From Pseudomonadota bacterium (lineage in GTDB: Bacteria > Pseudomonadota > Gammaproteobacteria > Steroidobacterales > Steroidobacteraceae): a stretch of 15,623 nt of DNA. The notes under the pieces were generated by a model, which saw only the letters and a list, made by a program, of their open reading frames with translations, had not been told where the DNA came from and did no database searches. This document shows positions 12,886 to 15,623 of this stretch, in pieces; the stretch's first letter is position 1, and every line of letters starts with the position of its first letter. The stretch spans positions 1 to 15,623 of the forward strand of contig JAKADE010000024.1 of NCBI GenBank assembly GCA_021820785.1, written 5' to 3'. Both the position numbers and the translations under genes were made by a program.

Positions 12886-13258
12886 TAGTGCCGTGGTGAT
12901 CCAGATCGCCGGCAGCGCCGCATGGGCGAGCGACACGATCGACCCAGAAGCAGCTCGGCACCCGGTCGGAGATCGCCGCGATCAGGTTCAGATACAGGAG
13001 CGCCATCCCGATCCCCATGATCGCAGCAGCCGGTAGCGCGGTCCCTCCCCTTGCCCGAGCGCGATCAAGGCGATTCCTCCAGCCAGCAGGAAGAACCGCG
13101 CGACCACCGGCCGCTTGCGGCCAATCCGATCGGCCAGACGCCCCGTCCACAACTGACAAAGCCCCCAGATCATGGCATAGACGCCCGCCAGCCATCCAAT
13201 CTTCACCAGTCCCGCGCCATCGGTCTTGATGAGCACCGGGAGCATTATCCACACCAGG
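12886..13258 (-). pseudogene. Middle part of a second MFS gene, truncated and decayed
   Basis: The minus strand gives VWIMLPVLIKTDGAGLVKIG and WLAGVYAMIWGLCQLWTGRL with ADRIGRKRPVVARFFLLAGG, closely matching residues 258-320 of the intact MFS protein. After a frame change it goes on TALPAAAIMGIGMALLYLNL. About 65 bp are then missing relative to the intact gene (between the SDR and AHAALPAIWI codons), before it reaches the IS630 element. The 5' half of the gene is absent: homology begins within a base or two of the stop codon of the copper oxidase gene. So it is a deletion-fused, frameshifted, IS-interrupted paralogue. Confidence 0.85.
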
Positions 13259-14902
13259 CTAAGCCACAGTAAATTGTAGCATCATGCCGTTGTCCTCGTG
13301 CTCGAGAATGTGGCAGTGCAGCATGAACGGGTGCTCCCGGGAGGCCGGCTGCTCGAAGCGCGCAATGGTTCGCACCGTTGCGCCGCGCCTGACGAGCACC
13401 GTATCCTTCCACCCGGCGACCTCCGGTGCCGGCGGGTTACCATCGATGCTGACTATCTGGAACGATACGCCGTGGTAGTGCATCGGGTGAGGCATGTGCG
13501 AACGATTCTCGAACTGCCAGATCTCGGTGCTGCCGAGCCTGACCGCCGCGTCGATGCGCCGCATGTCCATGTACTCGTGATCTATCGAGAACCACTTCTG
13601 CCCGCCGATGCCGAGGCTCATCCCTCCAGGGCCGGGCGGGCTCGTCGGCCGGTGCAGGCCCGCGGCGGCCCGCGCCGGCGCCGCCATGATCGCTTGAGCT
13701 GCCGCCTGCAGCGTGAAGGTCCGCACTGGCAGCTCCGACCGCAGTGGCTCGATTGGCACCAGCTGTGGGGGCAGCCGCGTGCGACGTCCTGACGGTTCGG
13801 CCACCCGCAATTGCAGCACGTCGAAGGTGCTGCGATCGAGGGCGTCGGAATCCATGCGCATCATGCTGAGGGATGGAACAATCTCCTCGGAGTAGCTGCG
13901 CAGCGCGAGGCTTCGGCCCTGGTCCCGCGACAGATCCACCATGACTTCGGCCCGCTCGCCTGGTGCGAGCAGTAACCGGCGCACCGGCACCGCGCGAGGA
14001 AGCAGACCGGCATCCGAGGCGATCACGTGAAACTCACGGCCATCATCGAAGCCGAAGTAGTAGATGCGGGCGTTCGAAGCATCCAGCAGTCGCAACCGGA
14101 CCCATTGCGCCGGCACCTCGACGAACGGCTGCTCGCGGCCATTGACGAGGATGCGGTCGCCCTTCATGCCCATGCGATCCATCGCGCGGGTCATATAGGC
14201 GAGCGTGCCGTCGGGCGCGAGCGCCCGGTCCTGCACGATCAACGGCAAATCGTCGACTCCGTAGGCGCTCGGCAGATCGGGCGGAGCGTTGGACTCATCG
14301 TCCACCAGCAGCAGCCCGGCGAGCCCGGCGAACACGTGGGCTCCAGTGCGCGTCTCCGGGTGAGGGTGGTACCAAAGAGTTGCGGCCGGCTGCTCGAGAC
14401 GGAAAGCGTAAGGAAATCTGGCGCCCGGCTGGAAGAGGCTGTGCGGCCCGCCATCCATGCTGCCCCGCACGTGGGCCCCATGCCAGTGGGTAGTGGTGCT
14501 TTGATCGATGTCATTGAGGATGTTGATCCTCACCTGCGTGGCGCGCGGCACGCGCAGCGTGGGGCCGAGATACGAGCCGTTGTATCCCCAAGTCGGGGTC
14601 CGCCTTTGCGCAATCAGTGACGTGCGGCCTGGCGCCATCCGCAAGTTGTAGAGCCGAGATCCGTCGGGCTGCGGTTCGCCGCTGAGTTGCGGCGGAATGG
14701 GGAGTGGGCGCGCGAAGGGCATCCCGTGGCGAACGCCCGCTCGCTCCATCCCCGCCATGCGCGGCATAGGGTTCATGGCTTGAGCGGCGGCAGCTCGCAC
14801 CAGAGGCGGTGCCGCCAGCGCCAAACCAAGCCCGCCGGCCATCCGGCTGATGCCGCGCAGAACCTCGCGACGCGAGGCGTTTGTGGATTCCGGCCTCTTC
14901 AC
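13259..14902 (-). CDS. CueO/CopA-type multicopper oxidase
   Basis: A 547-residue periplasmic copper oxidase, likely oxidising Cu(I) to the less toxic Cu(II) with reduction of oxygen to water. The N-terminus has a twin-arginine type signal (ASRREVLRG followed by a hydrophobic stretch and AAAAQA). Copper ligands are all present: THWHGAH (138-144), WYHPHPE (177-183), HPMHYHGVSF (472-481) and MLHCHILEHEDNGMM (527-541), with Cys530, His535 and Met540 placed for the type 1 copper. The mature N-terminus is methionine-rich (MNPMPRMAGMERAGVRHGM), as often seen in copper-handling proteins. The start is GTG at 14902 with GGAGG (complement of 14909-14913) 6 bases upstream. It lies 66 bp after the RND permease gene in the same direction. 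Its stop codon touches the MFS remnant. Confidence 0.9.
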   Translation of the reverse strand: MKRPESTNASRREVLRGISRMAGGLGLALAAPPLVRAAAAQAMNPMPRMAGMERAGVRHGMPFARPLPIPPQLSGEPQPDGSRLYNLRMAPGRTSLIAQRRTPTWGYNGSYLGPTLRVPRATQVRINILNDIDQSTTTHWHGAHVRGSMDGGPHSLFQPGARFPYAFRLEQPAATLWYHPHPETRTGAHVFAGLAGLLLVDDESNAPPDLPSAYGVDDLPLIVQDRALAPDGTLAYMTRAMDRMGMKGDRILVNGREQPFVEVPAQWVRLRLLDASNARIYYFGFDDGREFHVIASDAGLLPRAVPVRRLLLAPGERAEVMVDLSRDQGRSLALRSYSEEIVPSLSMMRMDSDALDRSTFDVLQLRVAEPSGRRTRLPPQLVPIEPLRSELPVRTFTLQAAAQAIMAAPARAAAGLHRPTSPPGPGGMSLGIGGQKWFSIDHEYMDMRRIDAAVRLGSTEIWQFENRSHMPHPMHYHGVSFQIVSIDGNPPAPEVAGWKDTVLVRRGATVRTIARFEQPASREHPFMLHCHILEHEDNGMMLQFTVA

Positions 14903-14968
14903 AACTCACCTCCGGGAAAAAGTTGAGGCGCCCATGCCAGCGCACCACCCAGACTGTGCGACGCTCCT

Positions 14969-15623
14969 TCAGCCAAGCGCTTCCGCCGGGGGCGGCCCGG
15001 AGTCAGGGTGCCTGGCGATGTATCTCTCGTGCAGCCTGATGAGCAGATAATAGACCACCGGGGTAGCGATGAGTGACAGCAGTACGGAGAAACACAGCGC
15101 GCCGATCACGGTGATGCCGAGGGGTTGCAGCATCTGCGCGCCGGCGCCGGCGCCGTAGGCGAGCGGCACCATGCCGAGCGCCGCGGCGAGCGAGGTCATG
15201 AGCACGGGTCGGAGCCTGCGATGACCGGCACGCACCAGCGCCTCGACGAGTTCCACGCCCTCGGAGCGCAGCTGCCGGCAATAGTCGAGCACCAGAATGC
15301 CGTTCTTCGCGACGATGCCGACGCCGATGATCGCGCCCAAGTAGGACACGATATTCAAGGTGATGCCGCTCACCCAGAGCCCCACCATTGCTCCGAAGAG
15401 CGCGAGTACCGCGCCGAAGACGATCGCGATCGGCTCGTGGAAGGAGCGGAATTCGATCACCAGTACCGTGAAGACGAGCAGAATGGCGGCGAGCAGCACG
15501 ACCATGAGGTTCTGGAACGACCGCTGCTGCAGCCGGTAGAGTCCGGCGTACTGGACGCTCCCGGGCGGAAGCCAGTGGTCCTTGGCGAGCGTCGCGCGTA
15601 CCTCGCGCATGGCGGTGCCGAGG
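14969..15623 (-). CDS. RND efflux permease, C-terminal part (runs off the window)
   Basis: The last 217 residues of an AcrB-like inner-membrane pump that uses the proton gradient to expel a substrate through a tripartite complex. Visible are the transmembrane blocks LMVVLLAAILLVFTVLVIEF, IAIVFGAVLALFGAMVGLWV, TLNIVSYLGAIIGVGIVAKN (with GILVLDYCRQLRSEG) and RLRPVLMTSLAAALGMVPLA, and a final helix ending YYLLIRLHERYIARHP. The frame is open to the window edge without a stop, so the start lies outside. The wording resembles general RND permeases more than CusA. The copper oxidase downstream suggests a metal-linked role, but the substrate cannot be decided from this end of the protein. Confidence 0.88.
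   Translation of the reverse strand, partial: LGTAMREVRATLAKDHWLPPGSVQYAGLYRLQQRSFQNLMVVLLAAILLVFTVLVIEFRSFHEPIAIVFGAVLALFGAMVGLWVSGITLNIVSYLGAIIGVGIVAKNGILVLDYCRQLRSEGVELVEALVRAGHRRLRPVLMTSLAAALGMVPLAYGAGAGAQMLQPLGITVIGALCFSVLLSLIATPVVYYLLIRLHERYIARHPDSGPPPAEALG

Noticed and set aside
1..15623. CRISPR array, rRNA or riboswitch
   Set aside because: No regularly spaced repeats, rRNA segments or riboswitch-like conserved blocks were seen by eye on either strand.

Overview
The window looks like an accessory island in a high-GC proteobacterium, probably beta or gamma. The grounds are GC-rich coding sequence with many GTG starts, a CCA-encoding tRNA-Cys remnant, a CueO-type copper oxidase beside an RND pump, and typical proteobacterial insertion sequences. 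I cannot name a genus.

Layout. Positions 1-1040 hold an XRE-type regulator gene and about 0.55 kb of largely gene-poor DNA. At 1038-1087 there is the 3' part of a tRNA-Cys gene on the minus strand, without its 5' half. This is what an integrase leaves at the distal end of an island, so DNA to the right is probably imported. An IS1634-like element (1601-3818, 15-bp perfect terminal repeats) carries two divergent genes around a palindromic promoter. Next comes a minus-strand MntA/HepT toxin-antitoxin pair (3875-4611). From 4612 to about 6040 the DNA is debris: a frameshifted piece of a probable Tn3-family transposase, and a broken membrane-protein gene.

The most coherent part is a sulfur-handling module at 6062-11480. 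A regulator with an ArsR domain fused to a rhodanese (8143) is divergent from a metallo-beta-lactamase-fold hydrolase of the persulfide dioxygenase type and an MFS transporter, which overlap by 4 bp. Downstream of the regulator lie a small SHOCT membrane protein, a DsrE-type sulfur carrier, a NifS-like cysteine desulfurase and a frame-disrupted methyltransferase. My inference is that desulfurase and DsrE make or carry sulfane sulfur, the regulator senses it through its rhodanese cysteines, and the hydrolase and transporter dispose of it or of a derived product.

To the right, an IS630-family element (11699-12885) sits inside a decayed second copy of the MFS gene. Both remnants and the TA target duplication can be read directly. 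The remnant abuts the stop codon of a copper-oxidase gene (13259-14902, minus). Upstream of that lies the 3' end of an RND efflux permease gene, which runs off the window. The right end therefore looks like copper or metal resistance and the middle like sulfane-sulfur management; both could serve metal stress, but the sequence alone does not prove a link.
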